A stretch of 64,000 nt of DNA, taken from positions 7,076,501 through 7,140,500 of the forward strand of contig JAYKKT010000064.1 of assembly GCA_036023115.1 (NCBI GenBank), in the 5' to 3' direction. Every line of letters starts with the position of its first letter. The first letter of the stretch is position 1. This DNA comes from Brasenia schreberi. Lineage: Eukaryota > Streptophyta > Magnoliopsida > Nymphaeales > Cabombaceae. The translations under genes and the position numbers were made by a program. Below the pieces are notes generated by a model. The model saw only the letters and a list, made by a program, of their open reading frames with translations. It ran no database searches and was not told the origin of the DNA. This document shows, in pieces, positions 12,301-26,097 of the stretch.

Positions 12301-15300
12301 GCCAAGACCGGCTAGCCTGCCAGCCATATTGGCCTTGGCCGGTTAGACTGAGAGATTCAAACTGTGCTTATCTTCATATGCAAGCGTGTTGTCATTGTCA
12401 AGCTCCTTTCCATGGATTCATCCCCTCACCACCGCCTCCCCTTTCCCTCACACCCCATTTCTCTATTGTTGTTTTCTGCTTTTTCAGCTTTCCTCTTGCC
12501 CCCACGATTAGGCAGTTCTTCAAAATCCCATTATGCAAGCCCCTCTTTTTTGTTGCTTTATAGTGGAAAAGCTGCTCTTCTCCTTATTGTCAAGAGAGGA
12601 TGACGAAACTGTGCACTTTCTCCTGCACATCACGGGTTACCTTATACATATGCATACATTTTATATACATGCAGATCACATGGTTAAAGAATTGGTTACA
12701 ATTCCATAAATTTAATTCCTCCTTTCTACTTTTCTCACACAAATAACATTGGTGAAATATAGAAAGTCCTATCTTCAGTCATTATACATATGTCACATCT
12801 TTTATGCCTTAATCTCGAAACAACAAAGGAGGCGTTCAAATGGAAATATCACCTCATAGAGTACCTATCAGGATGTGATGAATATATACCCATTTCGAAT
12901 CCACGCGTAGAATCAAGAGAGAACAAAATTGGTTATAATCCAACTTGAGGTGCAGCAAAATGCAAAGTTACCAATAAGAAGAGGGTCAAAGATTAAAAAA
13001 AAAAAGAATGTTAAGGCATTAAGCTTATTGTGGTTCGGTAGCCAAGTCGAATATGACTCCTACACTATGGGCAGGAGCCTTACATGCTTTATTCATAGAA
13101 AGCAACAATCCAGGACGAATTACTGCAGTGACTTCCTCAACTCAAAACAGAAACTCTCTCCCTCATTAATGCTGCTTTCCTCATATTTGTGTGTGTGTAA
13201 GAGAAACCGAAAGAAAAGTTTTGCTAAATTCAAGCAGGTCTTTCCAAAATGGGAAATACATATGAGGATTCCAAACAAACTTAAGAGAGTCAAGCGAAAA
13301 CGGATCAATATGTTTAACATTTAGAACTATAACTAATAATTAAGCAACGCTGAAACAGCATTTTGAAGGTCAATGTATTGGTTTCTCGTGGTGGCTAGGG
13401 TTAAGGTTATGTGCAATCTATATGTTGTAGAGTGGTGTCACATAGCAAGACTTTAATCATGCTCGTATGGGTAAAAGTAGCTTGCTGTGGGGAATGTATG
13501 AACTGTATGCTCATATGAGTGTTGTCAATATTTAACTCCCGAACTCATCATACTGAGAAAGCCTCTAATGCTGAACTTTCTAGAACAGTCTTCAAAAATA
13601 AAACATTTATGTGTCAAATCAAGTAGATGTGATGCAAGTGGCTGTGCTCCCATCTTTAACCTGATAATGGTGATTAGGGTTTCCAAGATTCTTCAATTTG
13701 ACAAGGAACAATGCTGAACATATCGACAAATGTATGTGTGACCTCAAGGACAGACAATACCAACTCCATGCATGGAATCGTGCTTGCATGATTGTTCCCA
13801 CTTGACCATCATGGTTAAATTCAAGGACCCAAAAGTGGCCTACTACTTTGTCTGACAAGTATGAAAAATTAACAGGTCTTGCATAAAATTTTCAAGACAC
13901 AAACACGGACATGAAACGTGTTTGTGTGTGTATAGCATATTCTCTGACATTATTAGCAATTTAGCACCCTTACTCTTTGCTTAACAAAACTAAAATAGGA
14001 TTTACATTTTTGTGTATTCCAATTTTCTGTAGAGACGAAATTATCCTTTTCTAGCATTTCAGAACTATCAGCAATCATTATGTACATATACATACATATA
14101 TATTGAGAATATTGTGACACGTTGTTGCTGATTATCAATGTACAATCATGTTCTGAATGCTTAAAACTCATATAGTGATTATACATTTTGTTAATTACAC
14201 TTCACCATATTAGTTTCTTTTGCTTTTATGCGGTTGTTGCTGTCAATCAACCAGCTTTTCATCAATCGGATAAGGCAAACGTGGTACGACTGGTAGTGCA
14301 TCTGCTTTCCAGGAATGTGTTTAAAAAGCATATGCATACTTGATTGCAGGATTTGAGTATATTTAGTATCTATATACACGTACGCATGTATGTGCATACG
14401 TAGGTAAGTATTTATGTATTTATGTATGAATGTATTTGGATCATCTTATTTATCATAGGAGAGAAATCTTGAATTTTGGATTCTAAATTATTACGATTGC
14501 CGCTATCAATGCGCTAGAGCAGGTGTACTCTATACCTATTCTTTAGGCCGGTTGATACAAAACTATAATTTCAGAAATAAAGAAATGCCATATTTTTATG
14601 AATTCGGAAAGGGGAAACTATTTAAACATCTACCAATTCATGGTTTGGAGATTCACTATTTTGGTACTTCAGTTTATACTAGATAATTGCCGTCAGAATC
14701 AGAACTTGGCCGTTGATTATGCTGGTGCAACTGAAAGTACGTTAAACTTATGTAATAATTCATAGTCACAAAGAAGCTCGTGCCTCGTTATGACAATGTT
14801 TGCAACTTTCTGTCATTATGTCCCCACTCCAATTTATGCACCCTTCTCATGCATATCCATTTATATTTTGAACAGAATGGCAATTTTCTTTAACTAAACG
14901 AGATATTTCATATGTACTTCTCTCTCTCTTTCTCACCCTGTGTGCGTGTGAGAGTATGTGTTTCCATGGAGGAAATGAAGAATCGATACACATTCACAAT
15001 TGGTCTTTTATGAAGTAAACATTCTGCCATATTCTAATAAATATGATCAACGAAATTGGAACGGACTTGAGACAAACGAATTGAAAGTCATCGTCTTTGT
15101 TTCCATATTTTCCAGTGTATCAATGTTTGGCACCAATGATCTTCTGTGCTTAGCTTTTTGTTTCCATGACATTATTTATTTCTCTTCGAAAGATTATTTG
15201 TCACCTTTTCTTCTTGGTCATAATCTTTGACGTACTGGACATCAAGTCATCATTTTTGCGTAGGACTGGTATCTGCTGATTGGGCGAGATAATACTGGCC

Positions 15301-16540
15301 CCGAAGAATTTTCTGTATTACAGACATTGTTGCAATATTCAACAATCAAGAGGCACATATTTATATGCTCCAATTATTTTCATCAAGAAATGGACAGCTA
15401 GCTAGCTAGTTGCGAGCAAAAATAACACCATGAGAAAACTGAAATTTTACCAAATCTACGTCTGTGTGGGTGAGCGTGTGTGAGAGAGAGAGAGACTACA
15501 CATCTACATGTATGTACATATATATCATGCAAGGCCCGGGCAATTTAATTATATATTGTCCTCTAAATCATTTGGATCGCTTCAAATTGGCATTGTTTAC
15601 TTCTTGCTTGTTTTTCTGTCGACACGTCTTTCTCATTGTCATTGAGGCTTACATAACTTTTCCTTGTATAGTAGACCAATTTCTTGATCTTCAGATAGCT
15701 TTCTAGTTAACCAATCAAAGGTGCACACTTATGTATTTGACACGCTCGATTATCATGTCAACGTCTGCTTTCCTGAATGCATTCTTAGAAGGTACATGTT
15801 TGGTTTTATTCTACTTGTCCTGTTTCGGCGTTGCTAAAAGATAGGAACTTTGATGGGTGGTGAACTGATTCAAAAACAAAACCACCGTAGAAAACAGTAC
15901 TCTTGAAATAACATACACAAAAGAAAAGTAAATGAAAAATCATGGAATCTTGTGTTTCACTGAACTGGTCAAAAAGGACCTCTTTCATACGTACTTGTAT
16001 TCCTATGTTATCTTGATTCGCTACTTACATTGTAATGTTATATGTGTATTTCCTTTTCTTCATGATGAGCATAAACTTGTAGATAAGCTTTGACGACAAG
16101 TTCCATGCCATGCCAGTTGCTTTTCACACCGAGTATTGGAGCATTAGCTGTTCAGTTAAGTTAGACTTGAGCCAGACATTATTGGACATGCCAGATTAAG
16201 TTCACTTGGAGCAGGAGCGCTTCAATTGAAGGCAGGTTGATGAATCTATGATGGAAATAGTCCAATGAGGCAGCTGAAATGCACCAAAATATGAACCTAG
16301 TAAACCAATAAAGGTTAAGTCAAAGTGATAGGTGGCGGATGTTAAACTAGTGTTAGAGCATATATCATTCAAAACTGTTACGAATTCTATGAAATTTCAC
16401 CATAAAATTTGCCTATGCATGACAAAAGCTACTACAACACAGCCAGGTTAGAGGCCATCTCACATGAGAGTTTGAACTATAGTAGCCCACATTCAATATT
16501 ATTTGTTTGAGGCGAGCTACTGATAATGCTAAAGCTTGTA
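12301..16540. other. Intergenic DNA, no gene seen
   Basis: About 4.2 kb of AT-rich DNA with many short open frames, none with a recognisable domain, splice-framed exon or transposon motif. Short CT, GT and AT simple repeats occur, for example near 14925 and 15480. Confidence 0.5.
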
Positions 16541-16544
16541 GGAT

Positions 16545-17635
16545 TTTTTGTGCTTCTATATTGTCTCATCCTATTTACCAATAAGTTTAGAGCCTCTATG
16601 ACTTTCATTTCATTGAATACCTCAACAGAAATTACAGTTGATATACTATTTTGAGTTGGTTAGCTTTCTTAATCTAATATGAGCATTTATATTTTCATTG
16701 AAAAGCTTGAAAAAATAATTTTTTTCAATTTATATCCTCTCTTGACAAAACAATCTTCTAGTCTCATCTTTTATGTATTTAATAAAAATAAGATCTTTAG
16801 ATTTTTTATCTCTAGTCATAACTATTGTAAAAGTATTTGTCACATTCTTTTGATCTTGTATTTTCTGTAAATCATCCTAAGTTTTAGCTTTTGGTCTTTT
16901 CCACTTCTCTTTTTACATTCTTCTTATGAGCATCTCAAGTTTTATGAGTCTTGGTGACATAATGTAAATTGTAGCATGTCCTATTTGCTTTTTTTTATCT
17001 TAAATTACTTCACTCTATTGCTAAGTTTTCATTTGTATTGATACACTTCTCTTAAATTTATTTAATACATCTTTTGTAACTTTTTTAATATGCTTAGCCA
17101 TATTATTCCACATATCATAAGCTATAGCTACATAACTCAAAGTATCTTTTTTAAGAACTTTGTATTTAATTATATATTCTTCAACATTTTTAGGTTCCAC
17201 TATTTAGTCCAAGTAGTTCTATATAATCTTTGCTTCTTTATTCACTTCTTTACTTATAAATCTATAACTAAAAGTCAATGTTGGATAATTAAGCTTTCTC
17301 TTATAGTTATCTTGCAATCCTTACAAAATTATTTATCTTATCTCATACAGACAAAATAATCAATTTGTATTTGTGAGAAGCCACTCTCACAAGTAATTAA
17401 ATATTCTTCTACCTTTATGAAAAATTGTATTAACTATAAAAAGACAATAAGTCATAATAAAATTTAAAATTTGTATATTTTTCTCATTTAAATCTCCAAA
17501 ACTATAGTTTTCATGAATTTCTTGATATCCTAATTCCTCCATACTTATATGTTCATTTAGATCTCCTCCCAAACAATTCATCTCTTTTTGTAGAATTCTT
17601 TGAATTACTTTATCAAACTCCTTCCTCCTAAAATG
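16545..17635 (-). mobile_element. Old RTE LINE fragment
   Basis: A diverged, antisense piece of the same RTE family. The best coding match is GGDLNEHISMEELGYQEIHE near 17500-17575, equivalent to the endonuclease GGDLNGHVGKEALGYQGIH of the younger copies. The region down to about 16560 aligns by eye with the linker before the reverse transcriptase in the 37-40 kb copy. Many stops and indels show it is much older than the 2.4, 28.3 and 51.7 kb copies. Confidence 0.85.
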
Positions 17636-17639
17636 CCGC

Positions 17640-20170
17640 TATCTTCTAGTCCATATAACTTTTAATCAAAAATTGATAAAAGAAATAACTAGCTTTCATT
17701 GCTATCCTAGTAACTCATACTCTCTAAGAAATGAGGGAATGAAAGTGGTAAAAGAAATCTAGAGAAGATAAACACAATGTGTTGCAGAACGTTATTTTAA
17801 TTGTTACTCATTTTCTCATATTTATGAGTGGAACAAGTCCCAACTCTAATATTTTACTTAACTCAACTTTACTAAAAACACTGGAATATTCCACGTGTGA
17901 GATATTCCAAAGGTACTGAATATACATGTTACACGTTGAAAGTATCTTTGTCCTTAACGTGTCTTACTATGCATATGTACGAAAGTCCATGAACAAAATC
18001 ATCTAAAGTTACAGTAACATTGTAGATACTGTAGCGGGTCTAGGTAGTTCGCCATGAAGATGTATATCATGGTGAACCTGAACTTCGCAGTGGGCTGAAC
18101 TTCCTAGAAAGATGCATTTGGTATATTTTGACCGAACATGCACTAGGAAGCTTAGTTACAATGAGATTACTTAATTGCATCGAAAAGATACTTTTGCATT
18201 TTTTTGACTCGGGTAGTTTTCATTTTCAATTGGCCATATATCCTACTTTGTATTGCCCCCTCCAGAGGACCATTGATAAACCTTTCCAGTTCAGTTTCAA
18301 TATAAGTATCTCTTGCCTTCTAGAGAGAAAGGCTTAACTTGTGTTGAGAACCATCCATGAGTAATTATAAGCCAGTAGTTCATCTTCATTTTAATTATCC
18401 GGCATATGTTTCCGTTGCATTACTTGGATTGGACTGAATGAAGTGCATTGCCTGTTCAGTTGTTAATGGGTTAGCCATCTTTACTATAGATTTTTCAGTT
18501 CATCTCATGGACACTTTCATTAGCAGAGCTCCATCAAACTGCATGCGATTTTTCTTTTCATTAAGCAGTCTAGGGAATCCAGCAGCATCCTATTTCCTTG
18601 CTTAATTTTATGAGCAAACAACTCACAAGGTGCTAAAGTGGCCAGTCAAGTGGCATATACTTCAAGAACTTAGAACATACTGTAGTGAACTAGAATCCAT
18701 TTCTCGAAGGTACAGGCCTCTTTTTGCTGATAGCAGTAAGCAGACATATTGGCATTACCTTGTGAGGGAGGGGCGCATTGGGAAAATAACCATTTTCTTT
18801 TACATGATACGAATAACGTATAGAAGCTAATTTGATTAGTAAAAGGACCAACCACATTTACACTTTTATTTGTTTTGATACTTAAATTCACTACGTGTGT
18901 GTGTACGCACACGTATGTGTATCTTTGTATAAAGCCTTTTTACTTCAGGTGAGAGGTAGTATAAAAGAATTGTTCTTTGAACAATTATGTATCGGTAGCA
19001 TATTCTTGAAAGTAAACTACAATTACATAAGTAACTATGCTTAAGGGGACATTAATAGGAAAAAGGAGTTGCTTATGAAGTTGTAAAGTTGTGTGCGATA
19101 GATCATGCGTAACAGTTAATACTAGAGTTATTAGATATCATTTTATGACTATTATATAGGTTAGCCAATTAATGATGAAGTCCTATATATAGCTTCATAC
19201 AATTGCATTGGTGTATAGAAGACCCCCGTATCTGTTTTTGATAGTGCATATTAATTAGCAATAATAGATGAAGATCTTCTTGATTGTTGCAACATACTTC
19301 TAGCGTTGACGTTCAACAACTTTATAATGGATCTTTTCGGTGCAGTCCTTCCTCTGGTCATCAAGCCTCCGCTGCAGTATTTGTGAAACTGACCTTGCAA
19401 AATTTGACTCTTAACCAATCAATTTGCCATACCTTTTCTTCGAGCTTCACGTCTCCTATGGTTATGAAGATGGGGCCATCATCCATGGAATGGGTAAGCA
19501 GTTTATTTTACATCTAGATATGATCCATATTGAAGGTATAGAAAGACATGCGGAAAACAGAGATGTATAGACTGTCAATTGAGAGTCCACTACCATTTCA
19601 ACATATATTATTTCGAACCACTGAAGAGTGTGAACAGTAGTAGATCATGATCATCACTGAATTTGACTCTGCGGCGTTATGAAGGTTGCGCATTGATAAT
19701 AACAAAGCAGGCAAGGGGAGCTACCTGGCTCAAAGCTGTTGCTTTGCTTTTGCTATCTATAAGTTGGGATTTTATCTGTATATCCTGAGGATCACCTTCA
19801 GGATCAGTACAGTATAGTACCTTTTCGGGCGGATGTAGGCTTCTGTGAAGTACCACTTAAAGTGCAGCCAATCTTTTTGACTAAATGCATGCGTTGCTTT
19901 CAATGACCTAACCTGCTTCTTTACCAACCTTGGGGCCACCAAGTGGTAACATGTGCATATAAACTCGATTATTTAGCTTTGAGCAGCTGTGCGAGCTTGC
20001 GTGCTCCCTATTGTGGCATTGATCGAGGATATTAGGGGATTTAATTATCACATGGAAATCTCCGCAGGTTGAGACGACTCAAGCTTATAACGAGTTGTAG
20101 ATATATTTGTTACTCTCAAATGGCTCTTTTAAGACTCTAATTGAACTCATATTGAGGTGAGTACGTTTTC
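17640..20170. other. Intergenic DNA, no gene seen
   Basis: No supported gene. Open frames of 60-80 codons at 18128-18337, 18630-18830 and 19284-19517 (plus) lack recognisable domains or clear splice context. Confidence 0.5.
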
Positions 20171-20173
20171 CCC

Positions 20174-20777
20174 ACCGTGCTGCTCGGTGGGTCTCCAAGT
20201 TTTACATCAGCAGGTGCATGCACTAGGCGATATACTGTCGATACTTGGCATATATCCGTTGTATATTGTTCTTGTCCACTTTATTGTTCTTCGACTCTTT
20301 TCAGCCCGACTTCTCCGCGACGTATTATGTATTATTATGGCTGCCTCTGATTGTACTCTTTTATTATATGTGTTTGCTTTATTGAGCTTTCTCTTTTCCA
20401 CCCACGAAGAAAAGACAGAATGACAGCCAACTTGCGTCGAATCTTAGCCATCCAGATCATGCATAATATTTTGTACGGTTAGGATTTCAACCAATCTCAT
20501 TTTCAGTCAATCATGAGAACTAGCTTGCTAGGTTTGTCTTTTGCTTATAGAGGAGAAAACAACAGAAAGACTTTGTTAGATAAACTGCCGGAGATGTAAA
20601 TTTCAAGAGAGAAAAACTGCTGAAGCAGTAAGGTTTTGAACTCAGAACCCTTTGATGAAAGTAGCGTGGATCAGGGATCAATCAAGCCAGAATAATTCAG
20701 CCTCAATGGTGTTCACACTTGTTACGGAAAGCCAGTTATCGTCAGCACCACCTTTCTATGAAAATGATATAATGGAG
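20174..20777 (+). repeat. Dispersed repeat pair, copy A
   Basis: Shares several blocks with 21606-22015: CGGTGGGTCT, GACAGAATGACAGCCA, CAACCAATCTCATTT, TAGGTTTGTC, TAAACTGCCGG and GTAGCGTGG/CTAGCGTGG. It carries about 180 extra bases (around 20229-20412). Both copies have the same orientation, about 1.4 kb apart. No coding motif; the element class is unknown. Confidence 0.75.
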
Positions 20778-21605
20778 CCACGATAAATAGAATCAGATGC
20801 GTCAAAACTAGTTGTTTGGTTGGTTAAGAAGTAAGAGAAAAAACAGATTGGAGTAAGAAATAAATGGCGAAAGACCCAAAACCTAGATCTTAAGCCATCA
20901 TTAAAGATCTAAGTTTTGATAGTTCAGGAAAGAGCCAAATTGACCTCACTGTCAATTTCCAATCCAACTGTAGATCCTTCTTCTACACAATAATGATAGT
21001 TTTCCAGTCAAAGTTCGGTCCGGTAGACGGTGGAGATTCAAAGCAGCGGGATTTGAATCTCCACCGTAAAAGTTACATATTCTCAAGTTAGAAGGTGAAA
21101 TTTTCTAAGAATCCTATTGGAACTCTATGAGGATAGGATGTCCTCCCTCTGGGCAAGCTTTAATGGCATCATCCACAGTGGAACATCCTCTTCTCGTACC
21201 GCCCAACTGTAGACTCCTTAAAACCTAATTTCCAGTTCTTCTATATTTAATGAAAAACGAATTTTCTATAGAATTGTCGGAAAGATGAGACTGCATTAAC
21301 CATTTGATGACATGCATGTCTACCAACTCAATGAAATGAGCAGAGCCCAATGATAACTTCTTCATATTCAGCTCATTTATCTTTAACAAGCTGCTCTTGT
21401 TAGATTCATCAGACGAAAGAGACGAACAGAAAGGAGTATATACTGCAGGCTGAGGAGAACCTACTGAGCTGAATGGCTCGCGGTTAGATTTACCATTCAC
21501 TAAGCCATATAATTATTTAACTTCGTAATACGATCTAAATAATGCATCAAGTTTGTAATTGTCTGTCAAACCCCAAATTGCATTTAACATGAGCAAGCTC
21601 CGGAT

Positions 21606-22015
21606 ACCGTGCGTTACACGGTGGGTCTAAAAGTTTTACCATGAGATACTGTGCATGCACTTGGTGATGACACAGAATGACAGCCACGTCAAATCATGGC
21701 CATCCAAATGGATTCATCTGTACGGTTCGGATTCCAACCAATCTCATTTCAGACATTTATGAGAAAAAGCTTATCTAGGTTTGTCCCTCGGTGTCGTGGG
21801 AGAAAAAAGGGAGCAGTTTCTTAAATAAACTGCCGGTGTTCTGTAATTGAAAAAAAATGCACGAGACAGGTACGTATTAATGGATTTGAACTTAAAACCC
21901 TTGGTTAAACTAGCGTGGGTCAAGCCTGAATCGTTGAGCCTCCATTAGATTCAGACTTTTGTTAGCAAACCAGTCATCTGACGGTCTTACCTCCTTTATA
22001 CAAAGTGCTATAGGT
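21606..22015 (+). repeat. Dispersed repeat pair, copy B
   Basis: The shorter partner of 20174-20777, diverged by scattered substitutions and lacking the ~180-base block. It could be a segmental duplicate or two members of a non-autonomous transposon family. Confidence 0.75.
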
Positions 22016-22035
22016 GCTAATTAAGAAGAAATAGA

Positions 22036-22347
22036 ATGATACATATGGAGGCTAAGGGATTTGGCAACTTAATTAGTATGATACATATGGAGGCTAAGGG
22101 ATTTGGCAACTTAATTAGTTTTCTTATGAAAATGATGGAAATGAACCCGAAGCTGATAAACGAGCCAAAGAAGCTGAACAGAGGACGAGGTCGTTGTGAT
22201 CTGTTCATCAACTTGTTTTGCAAGATCAGGTCAGTAGTTGATTCCACTCTCCAACATTCTAATTGTCTTAATTATTACAATATTAATAGATATGTTCTAG
22301 CAATTGATTTACGAAACAAGGTTTTTATTTTGGTTTCGAATGAGTAA
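22036..22347 (+). CDS. Hypothetical ORF with a duplicated 14-residue N-terminus
   Basis: A 103-codon frame from ATG 22036. Its first 42 bases repeat exactly once (22036-22077, 22078-22119), giving MIHMEAKGFGNLIS twice in frame. The middle is basic (NEPKKLNRGRGRCD). No family is recognised, no introns or neighbours support it, and the antisense frame is also open. It may be non-coding DNA with a 42-bp tandem duplication. Confidence 0.2.
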   Translation: MIHMEAKGFGNLISMIHMEAKGFGNLISFLMKMMEMNPKLINEPKKLNRGRGRCDLFINLFCKIRSVVDSTLQHSNCLNYYNINRYVLAIDLRNKVFILVSNE

Positions 22348-22380
22348 TATGTATAAAAGATGTTTATCACATAAATGAAA

Positions 22381-22707
22381 ATATTGAGATAGATGAGTGG
22401 TCACACAAGGAAGACAGTATATGTAATGAGGTTATTAGAAACAAATTTGAAGTGATACTAATAGATGACAAAATGAAAAAAATTGTTTAAAATCGTTTGA
22501 ACATAGAAAGGCAGTCAAAGAAAGCTTAAAAACTAAATTATGGAAATATTAAAAGAGAAAGATGACAAAATGATAAAGAAAAATAATAAATAATGATTTA
22601 TCTTATGTTAAGTTTGCTGTTAGCATTGCATGTAATAGACCTCTATGAAAACAAAGAATTCATATAGCTAACCCATCTAATTTGAGAAAAGGCTTAGTTG
22701 TAGTTGT
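22381..22707 (+). mobile_element. Old 3' fragment of an RTE LINE
   Basis: The sequence around AGATGAGTGGTCACACAAGG, GTTATTAGAAACAAA and the terminal GAGAAAAGGCTTAGTTGTAGTTG matches the C-terminal coding end and 3' tail of the LINEs at 51.7 and 31 kb, with many substitutions and indels. It is a decayed copy of the family. Confidence 0.85.
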
Positions 22708-22915
22708 TTCGAATAGGCAACATGGAGAGCCGTTTTCTCTTGCAAGAAATGAATATAAGGGTAGTGAAGTACTATTTTTATAGGAACAAAGAAAAGGAAT
22801 GTCAAAATACGAGTGGGAGCCACGATTTTTCTTCTCTACTAGCTCCTCCTAAAGACATGCTCTAAGAGGACTCAAGCTCAAATGACGAAAAGGATCGTTC
22901 TTGCAAATCTCTTCA

Positions 22916-22944
22916 TTATATATATATATATATATATATATAGT
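22916..22944. repeat. (TA)n microsatellite
   Basis: About 14 TA dinucleotides. Confidence 0.9.
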
Positions 22945-24704
22945 ACCCTTCAATCACAATTCCAACCATTAATTTGCTTAACTAGGACAGTTATTATCCA
23001 AGAAATTTTGAGCTTCACGTATCCATGAAAGACTACTGACAGGAGGAGTAGCCATGATACCTCGACTTCGATAATTCTTTTGACGTTCCTACTCCAACAC
23101 GTATTCTAGCGTGCTTCAGGATTGGTGCTTTACTTTCCTAGAAGGTATTGATCAACCACCTACCTTGTTATCTTTCTCCGACTCACCGGCAAGTCTAGAC
23201 TCCATTTTGATTGACCTTTTTTATTCCATCCATGCAATCCGTTCGAACTGGAGTCAGTTCTTTACTTACCTGTCAAGGTTCAGTGCTTTATTTACCTGCA
23301 ATGGCGATTACTCTCTCTCTCACACACACAAGGTTCAGCGCTTTAGTTACCAATCGAGGTGATTTCTTTCTGAGATTGTACTTAGGAGACTCACCATAGA
23401 GCCAGCTTCCGAGCTTTGGTTATGTACGAAAGCGACGCTTCTGAGCATCAAATGCTGAGCGCGGGTTTGAGTGCGAAGGCTGTGGTTCCATCATGCCTGC
23501 CATCTATTATTTGGTGTCATTCCTTCAGAAAGCTACAATAATTTCCTCGTTTGAATCATAAAAGTTTGTGATCATCCACTTGCATTACAATGTTCTTTTT
23601 CTCCTCATCTGCTTGCCAATGAGTTGACAAAAGCCCAGCATATATACCACTTTTTTCTTTTCTTTTGAAAGATCTTTTGAACAACAGATGACATTGATCT
23701 CCATCCGCTATTTCAAACTGCACGCACACACATACACATGCACACACGAACGCACACGCAGAGAGGGAGAATGAGAGATCAGATAAACGAATAGGTGCCT
23801 GTAATACTTTCTCTTATATTTTTGCCTTAATAAAGTTACTTATTTAAGAAGATTTGATCAAGACCTAACCCTTAATCGTTTTAGACCTTCATCTCTAAGT
23901 ATGTGAGACCTTGGCGAGCGACCCTCACATTAAAATAAACGCAAATTGCATGATGGATTTTGTGGGGAGGTTATCGTGGCGGTCTATATATTATCCTACA
24001 ATTTGAACTACTTGTATTGATTTTCTAGATTTTATTTTTCCAGATTTCTGGTGAGATAGAAGCGTAACCTCGCCGATGAACAGGTTCGCCACTGGGTCTG
24101 TTGGCCATCCATGATAGCATTGCTTTCCTCTCCATATTCAAAACGCTGTAATTTCTCCCCATGATCATATGCTCTCACCACGCTAAATCGGGTAGTTTCC
24201 GACGAAACTATAATCTGGCAGTGTTCCACTGCATATAGTGTCAATTCCGACTAAATGACCGTCGAAATTTATATCCAGTAGATTCTGTAGGTTGTAACCG
24301 CTGAAATTTTTTTGCCATTAGTTGGAAAATTTTCGAGTACCACTAGTGTCTCCAAGTGACTGTCCTTAACACTGTGATAAATGAATGCACAAAGAACGTA
24401 TTGGTTTTCATTCACTCCAGCAGCACCTTAAGCTCCTTCTGGTCTGTCTTCCAAGTACGGACTGTTTGCGCAAGAGCAACAGCTCACCTTGCTAGGGAAT
24501 AGGCTCACAAATTGAACGTCACGAGTACGATACCTGGGGCATGCGTCTGGCTTAATTTGGCCTGCCCAGTGTACCAAAAGCAAAGTACCCAGTGTTCAAA
24601 TCTTCAATGTGCAATAGAATCAGATTCTCGTAACATCTCAGCTCTATCTGCGGGACAATTACTTCATGTAACACATGCTGTAGATTTGGTTCGATTGTAA
24701 AGGA
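22945..24704. other. Intergenic DNA, no gene seen
   Basis: No gene supported; short CT/CA simple repeats near 23310-23330 and CA-rich sequence near 23720-23760. Confidence 0.5.
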
Positions 24705-24837
24705 CAGTGGCGGATCTTGAAACTCTTTTATCTCGAATGGTTTAGGGTGAGGCAAACTATGTATTATATAGCCTATTGATCCGTTGATTTCGAAATCTGG
24801 AGACGCCCCACCTGAGCTCAATGTAGATTTGCCAGTG
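24705..24837 (+). mobile_element. MITE-like repeat, CAGTGGCGGATCT ends, copy 1
   Basis: Begins CAGTGGCGGATCTTG and ends TGTAGATTTGCCAGTG, an imperfect terminal inverted repeat. Its interior (AACTCTTTTATCTCGAATGG, GCAAACTATGTATTATA) recurs in the copies at 25341 and, inverted, at 25933. This end sequence is a familiar motif in non-autonomous elements of many plants. Confidence 0.7.
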
Positions 24838-25340
24838 CTAAAGAATGATCTGTTTTCCTAATAAAATTGTTTCCTGCGTAGAGTCTCGACACACATGAAT
24901 GCATACCTGGCTTCGGCCTCCCGCTTGGAGTCAAAAAAAATATGTTTTCTGCCTCTATTCGAAGGAGGAAAATGGCACCACAACAGGCACCTCCCTCTTA
25001 TGGAGGCCGTCTGTCATGCTGCCTAACTAAGGGGAGAGAGCAGGGCACATCTTGGTGCTTGGACTCTGCTGCTTCTTCTAACAGAGAAAAGATAAAGGGC
25101 CACAAGAAGCATTGCTTGATCGAAGAATGTCCCAATCTTTTGCTTGTGTGAATAGATCTTTCTCTCGCTGAGATGCGTTAAGGTGGCGATTTGTATTGGG
25201 TAAAGGTAGGATGCAAGTGGTTGGATCTGCTCATGAGATACTCAAGATAGACCAGGATGAGTTGAACTCAGCTCAGCCTTGTCTAGCTCAAGTGGAGCAT
25301 GACATATGAGCAAGCCAATCTCAAGTTCTCCACATGTTTA

Positions 25341-25486
25341 AGTGGTAGATCCGGAAACTCTTTTGGGTGGGGTGAATAGCGGGTAAGACAAACTATGTAT
25401 TATAGCCCATGGATCCCATCATGACTATAAACGTTAAGTTGATTTTCGAAAATTTAGACGTTGCTCAGTATAGATCCGCCGCCATG
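25341..25486 (+). mobile_element. MITE-like repeat, CAGTGGCGGATCT ends, copy 2
   Basis: Starts AGTGGTAGATCCGGAAACTC and ends TATAGATCCGCCGCCATG. Shares ACAAACTATGTATTATAGCC with copy 1 and has the same orientation. Confidence 0.65.
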
Positions 25487-25932
25487 TTTAATCCAGTACT
25501 GGTAGGAGAAGAGAAGCAAGGAAGCAAAGTACTTTAAAAGGATACGAAAGATATCAAGGCAAAGCATACCATTCTTAGTGCTTTGGCTAAGATCAAGTGC
25601 ATCTGCAGCAAGCTAGTAAAGTATTAATTGTAGCCTTCAATTTAAGATTGTTGTTTATGTCACAAACTCATTAAATTTCTAATTGATCGGTTTCAAGTTT
25701 AGGTTCGTTCATGAGCTTAGTCGAGCTTACTCGTGAGCTTGTTCGAGCTCAAAAGAAATGAGGCTAATGAAAGGATTGAGTTGCTTGAGTATGAAATGAT
25801 CAGAGCCCCTGAGTTCTAGCTGAGCATTTCTTAGATAAACTGAGTCAATTAGCTCTCCTATACACCTTTAAGCAAAGGTATACACAATTCAAGCTTGTCA
25901 TTTTGCCTTAATCTCAAATTACCCATGTCTTT

Positions 25933-26097
25933 AGTGGTGGATCTACATTGAGCGAAGGTAAGGAATTTGCCCCATCGAAAATTTCGAAAATCAACTTAAA
26001 GCCTATACCAATGAACTATATAATACATACTTCACCCACTCGAAACCATTCAAGATGTTATTTGCCCCACCCTAAAAGAGTTTCTAGATACGCCACT
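25933..26097 (-). mobile_element. MITE-like repeat, CAGTGGCGGATCT ends, copy 3 (inverted)
   Basis: Starts AGTGGTGGATCTACATTGAG and ends CTAGATACGCCACT. The interior matches copies 1 and 2 in reverse complement (CCACCCTAAAAGAGTTTCTAG). Confidence 0.7.

Noticed and set aside
14270..14330. tRNA-like GGTAGTGCATCTGCTTTCC text
   Set aside because: No acceptor-stem pairing or complete A and B box arrangement could be drawn around it.
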